Source: Autumnicola patrickiae (lineage in GTDB: Bacteria > Bacteroidota > Bacteroidia > Flavobacteriales > Flavobacteriaceae). Taken from it: 64,000 nt of DNA. Each line of letters starts with the position of its first letter. Within the stretch, counting starts at the first letter, position 1. Made by a program: the position numbers and the translations under genes. Positions 17,971 through 25,529 of the stretch are shown here, piece after piece. The notes beneath the pieces were generated by a model. That model saw only the letters and a program-made list of their open reading frames with translations. It searched no databases and was not told where the DNA came from. The stretch is taken from NCBI RefSeq assembly GCF_031846525.1, contig NZ_JAVRHM010000005.1:1-64000 (forward strand), given 5' to 3'.

Positions 17971-18366
17971 TCAACCTTTCTGAACATGTCTGCTCTGGAA
18001 CATTTTTATATAAAGATGAGTGGACATTTTACGGGCATTATGCTTGGCCCTTTCTGCTAATTCCCCTTCAAAAAGTTCATCTATAGTCTCAAACCACATA
18101 TTTAGCCAGGTGCCGAAGTGACTCTGATCAATTTTTCCCCCATTCTCCTGATCTATCTTTACATGCGCCCGCTGTGGATTACCAGCGTAGGTCCCGGCAA
18201 AGAAAAGGTTACTTTCCCAGAAATCAGTTAGCTTGGAAAGGTGTGCATTCCAATCGCTAATACTGTTATTGAAAAAGTAACCAATTTCAGGATTTTTTCT
18301 CACTTTTTTATAGAAAGAATTCACCAGCAGGTATACATCCTCTCTATTCCGGAGATCTTCTTTCAT
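17971..18366 (-). CDS. Group III truncated haemoglobin
   Basis: A 131-aa globin of the truncated (2-over-2) class, most like group III. Visible landmarks are the N-terminal LVNSFYKKVRKNPEIGYFF, WESNLFFAGTYAGNP with the distal pocket residues, and HVKIDQENG followed by HFGTWLNMW, with the proximal histidine in this region. Such proteins bind oxygen or nitric oxide and are linked to NO detoxification or low-oxygen life. Its start codon is one base from the stop of the upstream 94-aa membrane protein, so the two are translated from one message under the CRP-type promoter at 18678-18722. Cytoplasmic. Confidence 0.88.
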   Translation of the reverse strand: MKEDLRNREDVYLLVNSFYKKVRKNPEIGYFFNNSISDWNAHLSKLTDFWESNLFFAGTYAGNPQRAHVKIDQENGGKIDQSHFGTWLNMWFETIDELFEGELAERAKHNARKMSTHLYIKMFQSRHVQKG

Positions 18367-18367
18367 A

Positions 18368-18652
18368 TTATAATGGTACGTTTATCGCAATAAAAAAAGT
18401 GCTTACCACAATACTTAAGATAAATGAATTGAGTACGTGTTTAGGCTTTAATTGTGCAAGTACAGCGGCATTATACCCCATACAAACAATTACCACAAAA
18501 AACAGCTCTATCATATTAGCAAAGGCATGTCCCTTCATTAAAATCATCATAGCGGCAATAGATCCTACGCAGCTGGAAACGATAATTCCGGCAGACATAT
18601 AAGCGTAATAGGTTTCTTCAAAATCGGCAAGCAAGCTTTGATATAGTTTCAT
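18368..18652 (-). CDS. Small membrane protein in haemoglobin operon
   Basis: A 94-aa protein I do not recognise. It has a short charged N terminus (LLADFEETYYAYM) and three hydrophobic segments at about 19-38, 46-65 and 75-92, so it is an inner-membrane protein. It is the first gene of an operon with the truncated haemoglobin, nearly touching it, and its promoter carries the TGA-N6-TCATW operator. The context suggests a role in the same low-oxygen or nitrosative response (inference). Confidence 0.75.
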   Translation of the reverse strand: MKLYQSLLADFEETYYAYMSAGIIVSSCVGSIAAMMILMKGHAFANMIELFFVVIVCMGYNAAVLAQLKPKHVLNSFILSIVVSTFFIAINVPL

Positions 18653-18677
18653 GATTTTTTATTTTTTAATTATGGTG

Positions 18678-18722
18678 TAAAATTATCACGAAAGGCCTTC
18701 CTAATATATGATCATGGTCATA
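18678..18722 (-). promoter_or_regulatory. CRP-type operator and promoter of haemoglobin operon
   Basis: Minus strand: TATGA-CCATGA-TCATA (18707-18722), a perfect 5-6-5 dyad, then 21 bp, then TAATTTTA (18678-18685), one base off TANNTTTG. Same geometry as at 16740 and 23105. Its upstream edge touches an interspersed repeat. Confidence 0.65.
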
Positions 18723-18750
18723 TAGGCCGATATTTGCCATTTTTTGAACC
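18722..18750 (+). repeat. Interspersed repeat copy (b)
   Basis: ATAGGCCGATATTTGCCATT followed by TTTTGAACC; the best match to copies at 6885 and 46725. It starts at the last base of the operator at 18707-18722. Confidence 0.7.
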
Positions 18751-18762
18751 CGGCTCTAAAAA

Positions 18763-19062
18763 TCACGAATGGGATTCAACAATTTTTACAATTTCATCTT
18801 TTGGTAATACTCCAGATTGTCTCCAAAGCTGTTCACCGTTTTTAAAGAGGATCATGGTAGGTACACCGCGTACCTGATATTTACCTGCAAGACTTTCATT
18901 TTTATCAACATCAATTTTTACAATTTTCACTTTGTCACCAAGGGTTTCCTTGGCGTCTTTTAAAATAGGGGCAAGTGTTTTGCATGGCCCGCACCAGTCA
19001 GCATAGAAATCTATCAGAACAGGTTTGTCTGAATTGATGATCTCGTTAAAATTACTTTTCAT
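18763..19062 (-). CDS. trxA: Thioredoxin
   Basis: A 99-aa classical thioredoxin, a general protein disulfide reductant. The active site is WCGPCK (Cys24, Cys27), the cis-proline loop is GVPTMILFKNGE, and there is no signal peptide. It is a homologue of the cysteine-less protein at 5886 and they share IVKIDVDKN-like and RQSG blocks. It lies 112 bp downstream of the CoA-transferase gene in the same direction. A TACCTTTG match at 19065-19072 is too close to the ATG to be its -7 box. Genomes often carry several trxA copies, so the symbol is by family. Confidence 0.92.
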   Translation of the reverse strand: MKSNFNEIINSDKPVLIDFYADWCGPCKTLAPILKDAKETLGDKVKIVKIDVDKNESLAGKYQVRGVPTMILFKNGEQLWRQSGVLPKDEIVKIVESHS

Positions 19063-19174
19063 AACAAAGGTATTTTTTGTGTCTCTTTTAAATTTACGAA
19101 TAATCTGTTAGCTTTTAAAGCTCCCGAAGTAATTTTACACGAACAGGAAATGAAAGTTGCAGAAGGAAATTTTG

Positions 19175-20461
19175 CTAATAGAACGATTCAAAAGCGGCTT
19201 TTTCCAAAGATTCCCGATGATCTGGATGGGCAATAGAGATAAGGGCTTTTGCACGTTGTTTCAGGTTCTTTCCGAAGAGGTTTACCACTCCATGTTCAGT
19301 AACAATATAATGTACGTGTGCCCGGGTGGTGGTTACTCCGGCGCCTTCCTTTAGGAACGGTACAATTTTGGAAATTCCTTTGTTGGTAGTAGAGGGTAAA
19401 GCAATTATGGCTTTTCCACCTTCAGATAAAGATGCCCCTCGAATAAAATCCATTTGCCCGCCTACGCCGGAATATTGATATTTCCCAATAGTATCTGCAC
19501 ATACCTGGCCGGTAAGATCTATTTCAATAGCTGAATTCACAGCAGTTACCTTAGGGTTCTGACGGATAATAGAAGTGTCGTTGGTATAAGCTGCTTCTTT
19601 AAAATGAACCAGAGGATTGTCATTTATAAACTCATAAAGTTGTGGAGAGCCCATTGCAAAACAGGTTACAATTTTTCCGGTTTTGATTTTTTTGTCTTCT
19701 CCGGTAATGATCCCCTTTTCAACAAGAGGTAAAATTCCGTCGGAAAATAATTCCGTGTGGATTCCAAGTCTTTTATGGTTCATGAGATTATCCAGCACCA
19801 CATTGGGTATTGCGCCAATACCCATTTGTAAAGTAGCTCCATCTTCCACCAGCCCAGCTACGTTTTTTCCAATTTGCTGTTCAATTTCTGAAGGAGTCGT
19901 TAGCTTATGAGCATGTATTGGCACATCTACTTCTATGGCTGCATCTATTTTGCTGAGGTGAATAATCCCGTCGCCATGGGTTCTGGGTACATTTGGATTG
20001 ATTTGAGCGACGATTTTCTTGGCGGTTTGTACTGCTGGAAGGGTAATATCTACCGAAACTCCCAGCGAGCAAAAGCCGTGATTATCTGGAGGGGAAACCT
20101 GGATAAAAGCAATGTCCAATGGTAAAATATTTCTTCTGAAGAGCAAATGCACCTCACTTAAGAATATTGGAATATAAGCTCCATAGCTGGAATTCACAGC
20201 TTCCCTAACATTGCTGCCTACAAAACAGCTGTTTGTTATAAAAGCTTCTTTAAATGGATCCTGCGTATAACGTGCCTCTCCTTCGGTATGAATTTGAAAT
20301 AATTCTACTTCCTGTAATTCTTTATAGCGGTCACACAATGCATCAATTAAAATATTAGGAGTCATTGCAGCTCCCTGAAAGAAAACGCGGTCACCAGATT
20401 TTACACAGGATACTGCTTCGGCCGGCGACGATATATTTAAATCATTCTTTCTCATCTCCAT
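19175..20461 (-). CDS. Acetyl-CoA hydrolase/transferase family protein
   Basis: A 428-aa family I CoA-transferase, closest in look to acetyl-CoA hydrolase and 4-hydroxybutyrate or acetate CoA-transferases. It has an N-terminal domain (AVSCVKSGDRVFFQGAAMTP) and a C-terminal domain with the catalytic glutamate region NSAIEIDLTGQ and the glycine-rich VGGQMDFIRGAS. It moves CoA between acyl-CoA and a carboxylate such as acetate; which pair is not evident. Its ATG shares one base with the upstream yceI stop (TAATG), so the two are translationally coupled. The setting among stress genes suggests use in fermentative or oxygen-limited metabolism (inference). Confidence 0.88.
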   Translation of the reverse strand: MEMRKNDLNISSPAEAVSCVKSGDRVFFQGAAMTPNILIDALCDRYKELQEVELFQIHTEGEARYTQDPFKEAFITNSCFVGSNVREAVNSSYGAYIPIFLSEVHLLFRRNILPLDIAFIQVSPPDNHGFCSLGVSVDITLPAVQTAKKIVAQINPNVPRTHGDGIIHLSKIDAAIEVDVPIHAHKLTTPSEIEQQIGKNVAGLVEDGATLQMGIGAIPNVVLDNLMNHKRLGIHTELFSDGILPLVEKGIITGEDKKIKTGKIVTCFAMGSPQLYEFINDNPLVHFKEAAYTNDTSIIRQNPKVTAVNSAIEIDLTGQVCADTIGKYQYSGVGGQMDFIRGASLSEGGKAIIALPSTTNKGISKIVPFLKEGAGVTTTRAHVHYIVTEHGVVNLFGKNLKQRAKALISIAHPDHRESLEKAAFESFY

Positions 20462-21039
20462 TATTTTTGAATAGATAAATCAAAATCTATTTCAATTTCG
20501 TCCTTTACAACGATCATCCCAAAAAGTTTTTTAGGAGGCTCCAGCTTAAAGTCCTTAATGTCCAGCATTAAAATTCCCTTAATGTTTGAAACGGCACCTG
20601 CAGTAAACTCCACGGGAAAAGTATGTTCTTTTCTTGTTCCGGCAATGGTAATATTAACCACTGCATTGGCAGAACCGGCTTTTTGAAGCCGCACTTCCAG
20701 TAGTTCAATCAGGATTTGCGGATGTTTATCAGATTGTATCAGCTTGTGAAAATCTCTGTTAATCGGTGCGCTTCCGCAGTCAAAACCTTTGGTGTTAAGG
20801 CTAAGGATCGCATTTTTAAAGCGGATGTGGCCGGGGTCATCAGTAATGAATTTTATATGATTCTCCTTCTGAAGGTATCCCATATCAAAAACACAGTCGA
20901 AAGATTTAATGTTAGTATCTCCGGTTATAGTAAGTTTACTATTAAGCAATATTTTTATGGTTCTGTTTTGAAAGTTATTCTGTGCATTTGTAAATGCACT
21001 AAAGAACAGTACCGTAACAATGAGCAGAACATTTTTCAT
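20461..21039 (-). CDS. YceI family protein, periplasmic
   Basis: A 192-aa YceI-like lipocalin-fold protein. The signal peptide is residues 1-19 (LIVTVLFFSAFTNAQ). The domain has the TGDTNIKSFDC strand, GTRKEHTFPVEF and DFKLEPPKKLFGMIVVKDEIEIDFDL near the end, the usual closing strands. Family members bind isoprenoid-like lipids such as polyprenols or quinones. It is coupled to the CoA-transferase and follows the porin gene after a terminator, so it may be reached by read-through or from a promoter I could not identify. A second yceI lies at 22491. Confidence 0.85.
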   Translation of the reverse strand: MKNVLLIVTVLFFSAFTNAQNNFQNRTIKILLNSKLTITGDTNIKSFDCVFDMGYLQKENHIKFITDDPGHIRFKNAILSLNTKGFDCGSAPINRDFHKLIQSDKHPQILIELLEVRLQKAGSANAVVNITIAGTRKEHTFPVEFTAGAVSNIKGILMLDIKDFKLEPPKKLFGMIVVKDEIEIDFDLSIQK

Positions 21040-21064
21040 GTTTAAATTTTAATAGTTACTAAAT

Positions 21065-21093
21065 AAAAAACGGGGGAATGTTTGATTCCCCCG
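21065..21093 (-). terminator. Terminator downstream of porin-like gene
   Basis: A perfect 9-bp GC-rich stem, CGGGGGAAT (21071-21079) with ATTCCCCCG (21085-21093), loop of 5, followed on the minus strand by T6. It separates the yceI-porin unit from the yceI-CoA-transferase unit. Confidence 0.85.
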
Positions 21094-21120
21094 CTCTTTT
21101 GGCTAATTCAAACAATTTTT

Positions 21121-22464
21121 TTAGAAGCTTATAGCTGCTTCGAACATAAGTCCATTAAAACTTCCTTCGTGTAGAATATCACTTGTAGGGAAACCGTTGT
21201 AATTCTGATTTACATACTCAACTTTTGCAAGAATATTCCTGGTCATGAACCAACCGGCAGCAAGGTTATATCTTGATATGTCAATATCCTCCCCGCTTGC
21301 AAGTTCTCCATCCACAAGGTTGTAGCGACCGCCTATATAAAAGTTTTCATTATTTCCAAATCTGTAAATAAGTTCACCGGCATACTGGTTGAATGTTCTG
21401 TCATCAGCTTCAGCGGCAGCTTTACCTGAGGCTCGCTCATAAGTTCCGAAGAATTCCAATCCGCCGTACTTAAGGAATGGGTTGATCATAATAGCAGTGA
21501 GCTCATTGCGGAGTCCGGGGTTAAACCTACCAGATCTAAAGTTGCTTGCAGGGCTTGCACCTTCTGCTTCCATTACAAGGTAGTATCGTGAACCTGCACG
21601 ATCTGCACTGTAAAGGTATGCATTAGCACTTTCGTTAGTGTGATATACAGAACCTGTTAATCTGAATCTTAGATCATCTTGAGTAAAAGTGTCAGTCAAA
21701 TAATTGTCATATCCAATTTTCCCAATGTAAGAAGGAGAAGTTCCAAGTATTGCAGGGTCATCAAGGTGTGGAGCACTTACAGACTGGTTTAGTTTACCAT
21801 TAGTCATACTACCCATAGCAAGGAATCCATTGTCTATATAGTAAAGCTCGGCACCAACTTCTGTAGTAAACGCATCCATAATAAGGTTTCCAACAAATGG
21901 GTTGTGAAGCGCCTGGGCGTTATCACTTCTTCTAAAGTGCATATCACCATAGTTGTTTTCCATGTGACCAATTTTGATCCTTACCTTGTCCATTACATCC
22001 TGCATAAAGCCTTCGCTTATAAAATCAAGCTTGTCAATTTGGATGTACCCGCCTTTTACGTAAGGTTCCGGGTGGTGACGCGAAGAAAGATAGGTTCTCA
22101 GGTGCATTCTAACACCATCATAAAGGTGAACATCAAGATCGAGGTTTGCAGTTGGAAGGTTAAAGTTGTCTCCAATAGTAAGTAGGGGGATATCTCCTGC
22201 GTTTTCATGATCCAATCCCTGGAATTGGATAGCAAATGCACCACCAAGTCTCACATTTATGCCGTCAAATACCTCGTTTTTATCCTTTTTGGGTTCAAAT
22301 ACATCAAGCCCTCTTTGATCGTAGTATCTAAAGTTTGGCATGTACCTGCTACTTTCTGTAGATTCTTCAATCTCAAGTACGTTTACTTCTACTTCCTGTG
22401 CCTGTGTTTGAACTCCCATTGCCATCATTAATGCAATTCCGGAATATTTAAAGAAATTTTTCAT
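21121..22464 (-). CDS. Outer-membrane porin-like beta-barrel protein
   Basis: A 447-aa protein with a signal peptide (residues 1-22, ending QTQAQ), alternating amphipathic strands throughout and a C-terminal phenylalanine (AAISF), the hallmark of outer-membrane barrels. The middle contains KVRIKIGHMENNYGDMHFRRSDN and RFRLTGSVYHT, like phosphate- or maltoporin-type proteins of Bacteroidota, but I cannot name the family or solute. It follows yceI (22491-23081) by 26 bp, so both should be expressed from the CRP-type promoter at 23105-23149. A strong terminator ends the unit. Confidence 0.75.
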   Translation of the reverse strand: MKNFFKYSGIALMMAMGVQTQAQEVEVNVLEIEESTESSRYMPNFRYYDQRGLDVFEPKKDKNEVFDGINVRLGGAFAIQFQGLDHENAGDIPLLTIGDNFNLPTANLDLDVHLYDGVRMHLRTYLSSRHHPEPYVKGGYIQIDKLDFISEGFMQDVMDKVRIKIGHMENNYGDMHFRRSDNAQALHNPFVGNLIMDAFTTEVGAELYYIDNGFLAMGSMTNGKLNQSVSAPHLDDPAILGTSPSYIGKIGYDNYLTDTFTQDDLRFRLTGSVYHTNESANAYLYSADRAGSRYYLVMEAEGASPASNFRSGRFNPGLRNELTAIMINPFLKYGGLEFFGTYERASGKAAAEADDRTFNQYAGELIYRFGNNENFYIGGRYNLVDGELASGEDIDISRYNLAAGWFMTRNILAKVEYVNQNYNGFPTSDILHEGSFNGLMFEAAISF

Positions 22465-22490
22465 TTGGATAATTTTAAAGTTGGAAAAAG

Positions 22491-23081
22491 TTATTTTGAA
22501 AATGTAGTTTGAAAATTAATTTTTAAGTCTTCGCCGGTGGTTATAGTCCCAAACATCGCTGTTGGAGGCTCCACATTAAATTTTGTCATATCAATGTCCT
22601 GATTACCTGTTAAAGTGATTTTATTACCACTTACTTCTGCATTAAACGTGATATCTATAGGTTTTTTTGTGCCTGCTATAGTCAGGTAGCCAGAGGTGGA
22701 AACAACACAGTCGCTGTTGGATGTGCAGTCGATATTTTTCACTTTATCGAGCTGATAGGTTATGCTCTTGTTCTTGTCTGTTTTAAGTGCTTTATAGGTG
22801 TTTTTATCCATTCCGCCTTTACCGCTTTTAAGACTTTCTGCCACTACAGTGAAATTAAGTGTGCTGATGTCTACTAATTGTCCATCTTTCATTTCAGCAT
22901 TAAGATTTCCTTTAAAATCTTCAGCTACCATTTCCCAGTCATGTATATTAGAAGTTCCTTCTATTTTCACGCTGGATTCATTCTTATTAACTTTATAATT
23001 TTGTGAAGAGACAGTTTGTACTGAAAGGAATATTGTAAGGAAGCTTCCAAGTACCAGTAAAGTTTGTTTTGAGGTTTTCAT
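22491..23081 (-). CDS. YceI family protein, periplasmic
   Basis: A 196-aa YceI-like protein with a signal peptide (1-26, ending TVSSQ). It keeps the family strands: SVKIEGTSNIHDWEM, GYLTIAGTKKPIDI and MTKFNVEPPTAMFGTITTGEDLKINF. It differs from the paralogue at 20461 in having two nearby cysteines (DCTSNSDC) that could form a disulfide in the periplasm. First gene of a unit with the porin-like gene. Its promoter has the TGA-N6-TCATW operator shared with the haemoglobin and stress protein promoters. Lipid or quinone binding is the family expectation. Confidence 0.87.
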   Translation of the reverse strand: MKTSKQTLLVLGSFLTIFLSVQTVSSQNYKVNKNESSVKIEGTSNIHDWEMVAEDFKGNLNAEMKDGQLVDISTLNFTVVAESLKSGKGGMDKNTYKALKTDKNKSITYQLDKVKNIDCTSNSDCVVSTSGYLTIAGTKKPIDITFNAEVSGNKITLTGNQDIDMTKFNVEPPTAMFGTITTGEDLKINFQTTFSK

Positions 23082-23459
23082 ATTCTTTGTTTTTAATTAT
23101 GGTACAAAGATGGGGTAGGAATGCATCCTGAATTATGACAATTATCAGCATTTAGAAGGTTTTTGAAGGAGAGGTAAACGAAAAGGTTATAGTAGAAATA
23201 AAGAGAGACCATATTGAAATAGAGATTTGGTACAGTAAATTTCCTTATCTTCGGCCGATTAAATTATAGACAATAAGTTTTCTTTTCTGCTTGCCCTGCA
23301 TATGTGTGTATTAACCAATTTTTCTTTCTCTTGGTGGAATAAACCTTCTTTAAATGGTACACCTCGGCCTTTTTCTGCGCATATCGCATGCCGTTCCCTT
23401 GTTTCTTATGATCTTAAAGTTAATGCGTTCAGGCTTTTTATTTTAAATGCGCCATCCCA
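23082..23459. other. Divergent intergenic region
   Basis: This 378-bp gap lies between the leftward yceI and the rightward receiver gene. Its left end holds the yceI promoter and operator. The remainder is AT-rich with no open frame, no tRNA and no clear hairpin-plus-T structure. I found no convincing -7/-33 pair for the receiver gene. Confidence 0.5.
23105..23149 (-). promoter_or_regulatory. CRP-type operator and promoter of yceI-porin unit
   Basis: Minus strand: GCTGA-TAATTG-TCATA (23134-23149), then 21 bp, then CATCTTTG (23105-23112), one base off TANNTTTG. No -33 box. Geometry is identical to 16740-16784 and 18678-18722. Confidence 0.6.
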
Positions 23460-23852
23460 ATGAGATTGAAAAAGAAAATATGTGTTATAGATGATGACGA
23501 GATTTACCAGATGATCATGAGAAGGGTGATTGGTAAGGCAGATGTGTTTGAAGGAAAACAGCATTTCTGTAATGCCATGGATGCGTTAAGAGAATTTCAG
23601 GATTTGTCCAGGACTTTGCCGGATCTAATATTGTTGGACATTAATATGCCTGGAATAGACGGATGGCAATTTATTGAGGAGTTGCGGGAAAAACGACCCG
23701 AATTTGAAAAGAAAACCAGACTTTATATAGTGACATCTTCTATTGCACAATCAGACCAGATTAAGGCAAAATCTTATAAGGAAGTCTTCGATTTTATTAG
23801 CAAACCGATTAGCGTTGATCAATTAAGAGCCATAGCAGATAGTCTGTATTAA
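23460..23852 (+). CDS. Single-domain response regulator (CheY-like)
   Basis: A 130-aa stand-alone receiver with no output domain. The N-terminal acidic triad is DDDE (IDDDEIYQM), the phospho-acceptor is the Asp in LILLDINMPGIDGW, the switch Thr/Ser is in YIVTSS, and the conserved lysine is in FISKPIS. The family acts by protein contact or as a phosphorelay intermediate. No kinase adjoins it; the PAS kinase 8 kb upstream already has its own regulator. Ends at a bidirectional terminator. Confidence 0.9.
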   Translation: MRLKKKICVIDDDEIYQMIMRRVIGKADVFEGKQHFCNAMDALREFQDLSRTLPDLILLDINMPGIDGWQFIEELREKRPEFEKKTRLYIVTSSIAQSDQIKAKSYKEVFDFISKPISVDQLRAIADSLY

Positions 23853-23915
23853 CGTAATACAGAAAAAGTAGGTAAGAAGGTAGGGGGAGAGTGGGGAATA
23901 GTAAGTAAAAATCAA

Positions 23916-23947
23916 AAAAAACTTCAGCGTAGGGACTGAAGTTTTTT
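23916..23947. terminator. Bidirectional terminator
   Basis: AAAAAACTTCAG (23916-23927) pairs over 12 bp with CTGAAGTTTTTT (23936-23947), loop of 8. T tracts occur on both strands, so it serves the receiver gene (+) and the 110-aa gene (-). Confidence 0.85.
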
Positions 23948-23950
23948 ATT

Positions 23951-24283
23951 TTATGCAGCTACAATTAAATTGTAGTGTGATAAAAGGTCTTTATAAAAAT
24001 AAGTGTGTTTTTCATCTTTCTTTAGACATGCTTTAAGGAATCGTTCAATATCCTGGCATTCAAAAGTTATATTGGTATACTTTTTTCTTCCAACAGGAAT
24101 CTGCATTGTCACTAATTGCTTATCATAATCAATATTCACATTCTTAGCTTCAAAATATTTCTTTATAATAGCTCTGTGCATTAACGTGAAATTCGATCTC
24201 TCAGTCTCCAGGTTTGATATGCTGAACGAAATAAGATTTTTGACCTCATCTATCAGCTCCGTAGTTGTATAGCTGTTCTCCAT
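23951..24283 (-). CDS. Hypothetical protein, 110 aa
   Basis: I do not recognise this protein. It is soluble, without a signal peptide, and has a mix of helix-forming (TTELIDEVKNLISFSISNLE) and beta-forming (KQLVTMQIPVGRKKYTNITF) stretches. The codon use is like its neighbours, the ATG is followed by a reasonable N terminus, and it ends at a strong shared terminator, so it is probably a real gene. It stands alone, with 141 bp to the next gene upstream on the same strand. Confidence 0.65.
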   Translation of the reverse strand: MENSYTTTELIDEVKNLISFSISNLETERSNFTLMHRAIIKKYFEAKNVNIDYDKQLVTMQIPVGRKKYTNITFECQDIERFLKACLKKDEKHTYFYKDLLSHYNLIVAA

Positions 24284-24424
24284 AAAAATCTTTATTAATA
24301 GTTAGTTATTCTTTTTTTCTGGGTGCTAAGTTACTATGAGAAAGGACATTTCATGTTAAAAAAAATCTAATAATGTTCCAGTTAATAAAGATTTAACTTG
24401 ATTAAAGTTTCCTTTAAAATCAAT

Positions 24425-25054
24425 TTAAGAGTCTTCAACAGAATACGTTATGGGGGAATTGATATTCCTGTACTTTCCATCCAGACAGGAGGAGTTAATA
24501 TAAAGCGTGTTTTTTGTTCTTACAGAACCATAAGAATTGTGGATGTGACCAAATATATGCAGTTTGGGCTGCAAAACATTTAGGTGCTTACGCAATTCTT
24601 CACATCCAATGGACATTCCATTATCCAGGGTATCCATAATTTTATAGGGAGGTGTATGAGTGATAAGAACATCTGTATGTTTGGGGATCTTATTCCAGTG
24701 TGCTTTTATTTCCCTGCCCCTGGAACGTTCAAAAGCCCAGTTGGTGTTTCCGGGTATAACCGGTGATCCCCAGAAGTTAAAATTTGCAATTTTTAGTCCG
24801 CTGTCATTTAAATAATAGATGTTAGAAGGGATGAAATTGGACTGATCTTCGTTGTTCTCCATAAAATAATCGTGGTTCCCGGCTATAAGAATTTTATGTT
24901 TGTGGTTTTGATTAGAAAACCAATTAAGAAAGTCCATGGTTTCCTTTTTTGTGCCAGCTTCAGTAAAATCTCCTGCATGAACAAGAACATCGGCATCAGG
25001 TAAATTTAATTCGCTGTGTTTACCATGAGTATCAGAAATACAGGTGATTTTCAT
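24425..25054 (-). CDS. Metallophosphatase, MPPED-like
   Basis: A 209-aa calcineurin-like phosphoesterase from ATG 25054; an in-frame TTG at 25084 would add ten residues that do not belong to the fold. The protein starts directly with ISDTHGKH and has the rest of the metal site: VHAGDFTEAG, IAGNHDYF, LITHTPP and FGHIHNSYG. It resembles the MPPED1/2 (239AB-type) class III phosphodiesterases in size and motif spacing. Cytoplasmic; natural substrate unknown. Confidence 0.85.
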   Translation of the reverse strand: MKITCISDTHGKHSELNLPDADVLVHAGDFTEAGTKKETMDFLNWFSNQNHKHKILIAGNHDYFMENNEDQSNFIPSNIYYLNDSGLKIANFNFWGSPVIPGNTNWAFERSRGREIKAHWNKIPKHTDVLITHTPPYKIMDTLDNGMSIGCEELRKHLNVLQPKLHIFGHIHNSYGSVRTKNTLYINSSCLDGKYRNINSPITYSVEDS

Positions 25055-25140
25055 GCTGAATTCATCTTTAAATACAAAGTGCAAAATCCGATGAAGTTGC
25101 TCACCGGATGAAATGTCGCTATAGAGCTTCAGGGAAAAAG

Positions 25141-25359
25141 TTATACTTCCTCCTCATCTTGCTGTTCCCTGGAGATATAATCCTTATCTGCCGGAAGTAG
25201 TGTGTCTATAAGTTTGGTGGCAATAAAAGCTATAATCACTGCCGTTACTGCAAAGAAAATAAATTTTACAAGCAGGCTGTCGCTAAGAATCATGCTGTAG
25301 ACCCCAAGAACGAGTTCTGCCGCAATAAATAATATTTTAATACTTAGCTTAAAAAACAT
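25141..25359 (-). CDS. Small membrane protein, 72 aa
   Basis: A 72-aa protein with two hydrophobic segments (about 4-25 and 29-50) and a hydrophilic acidic tail (DKDYISREQQDEEEV). I cannot assign a family. A -7 match (TATCTTTG on the minus strand, 25380-25387) lies 20 bp before the ATG, which supports expression. Confidence 0.65.
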   Translation of the reverse strand: MFFKLSIKILFIAAELVLGVYSMILSDSLLVKFIFFAVTAVIIAFIATKLIDTLLPADKDYISREQQDEEEV

Positions 25360-25379
25360 AATTATAGGAGAATTTTCAG

Positions 25380-25387
25380 CAAAGATA
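25380..25387 (-). promoter_or_regulatory. Candidate -7 box of the 72-aa membrane gene
   Basis: Minus strand TATCTTTG, a full TANNTTTG match, 20 bp before the start codon. No clear -33. Confidence 0.45.
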
Positions 25388-25529
25388 CAATCAATTAAGA
25401 ATGATTCTATTACTGTTCTTTTAAGTTTGACTAAAATTTAACAGCTTAATAATATGGAAATTGTTTGGCGTTAAAAACATGTAAAAGCAGGATGCACAGC
25501 CAAATTTAATTGTACATTGTTTACAAAAT

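Noticed and set aside
19065..19072. TACCTTTG as the trxA -7 box
   Set aside because: It ends three bases before the ATG, which leaves no room for a start point upstream of the gene.
25090..25105. GATGA-AGTTGC-TCACC as a further CRP-type operator
   Set aside because: No -7 box at 21 bp in either direction, and it is expected by chance at this frequency.
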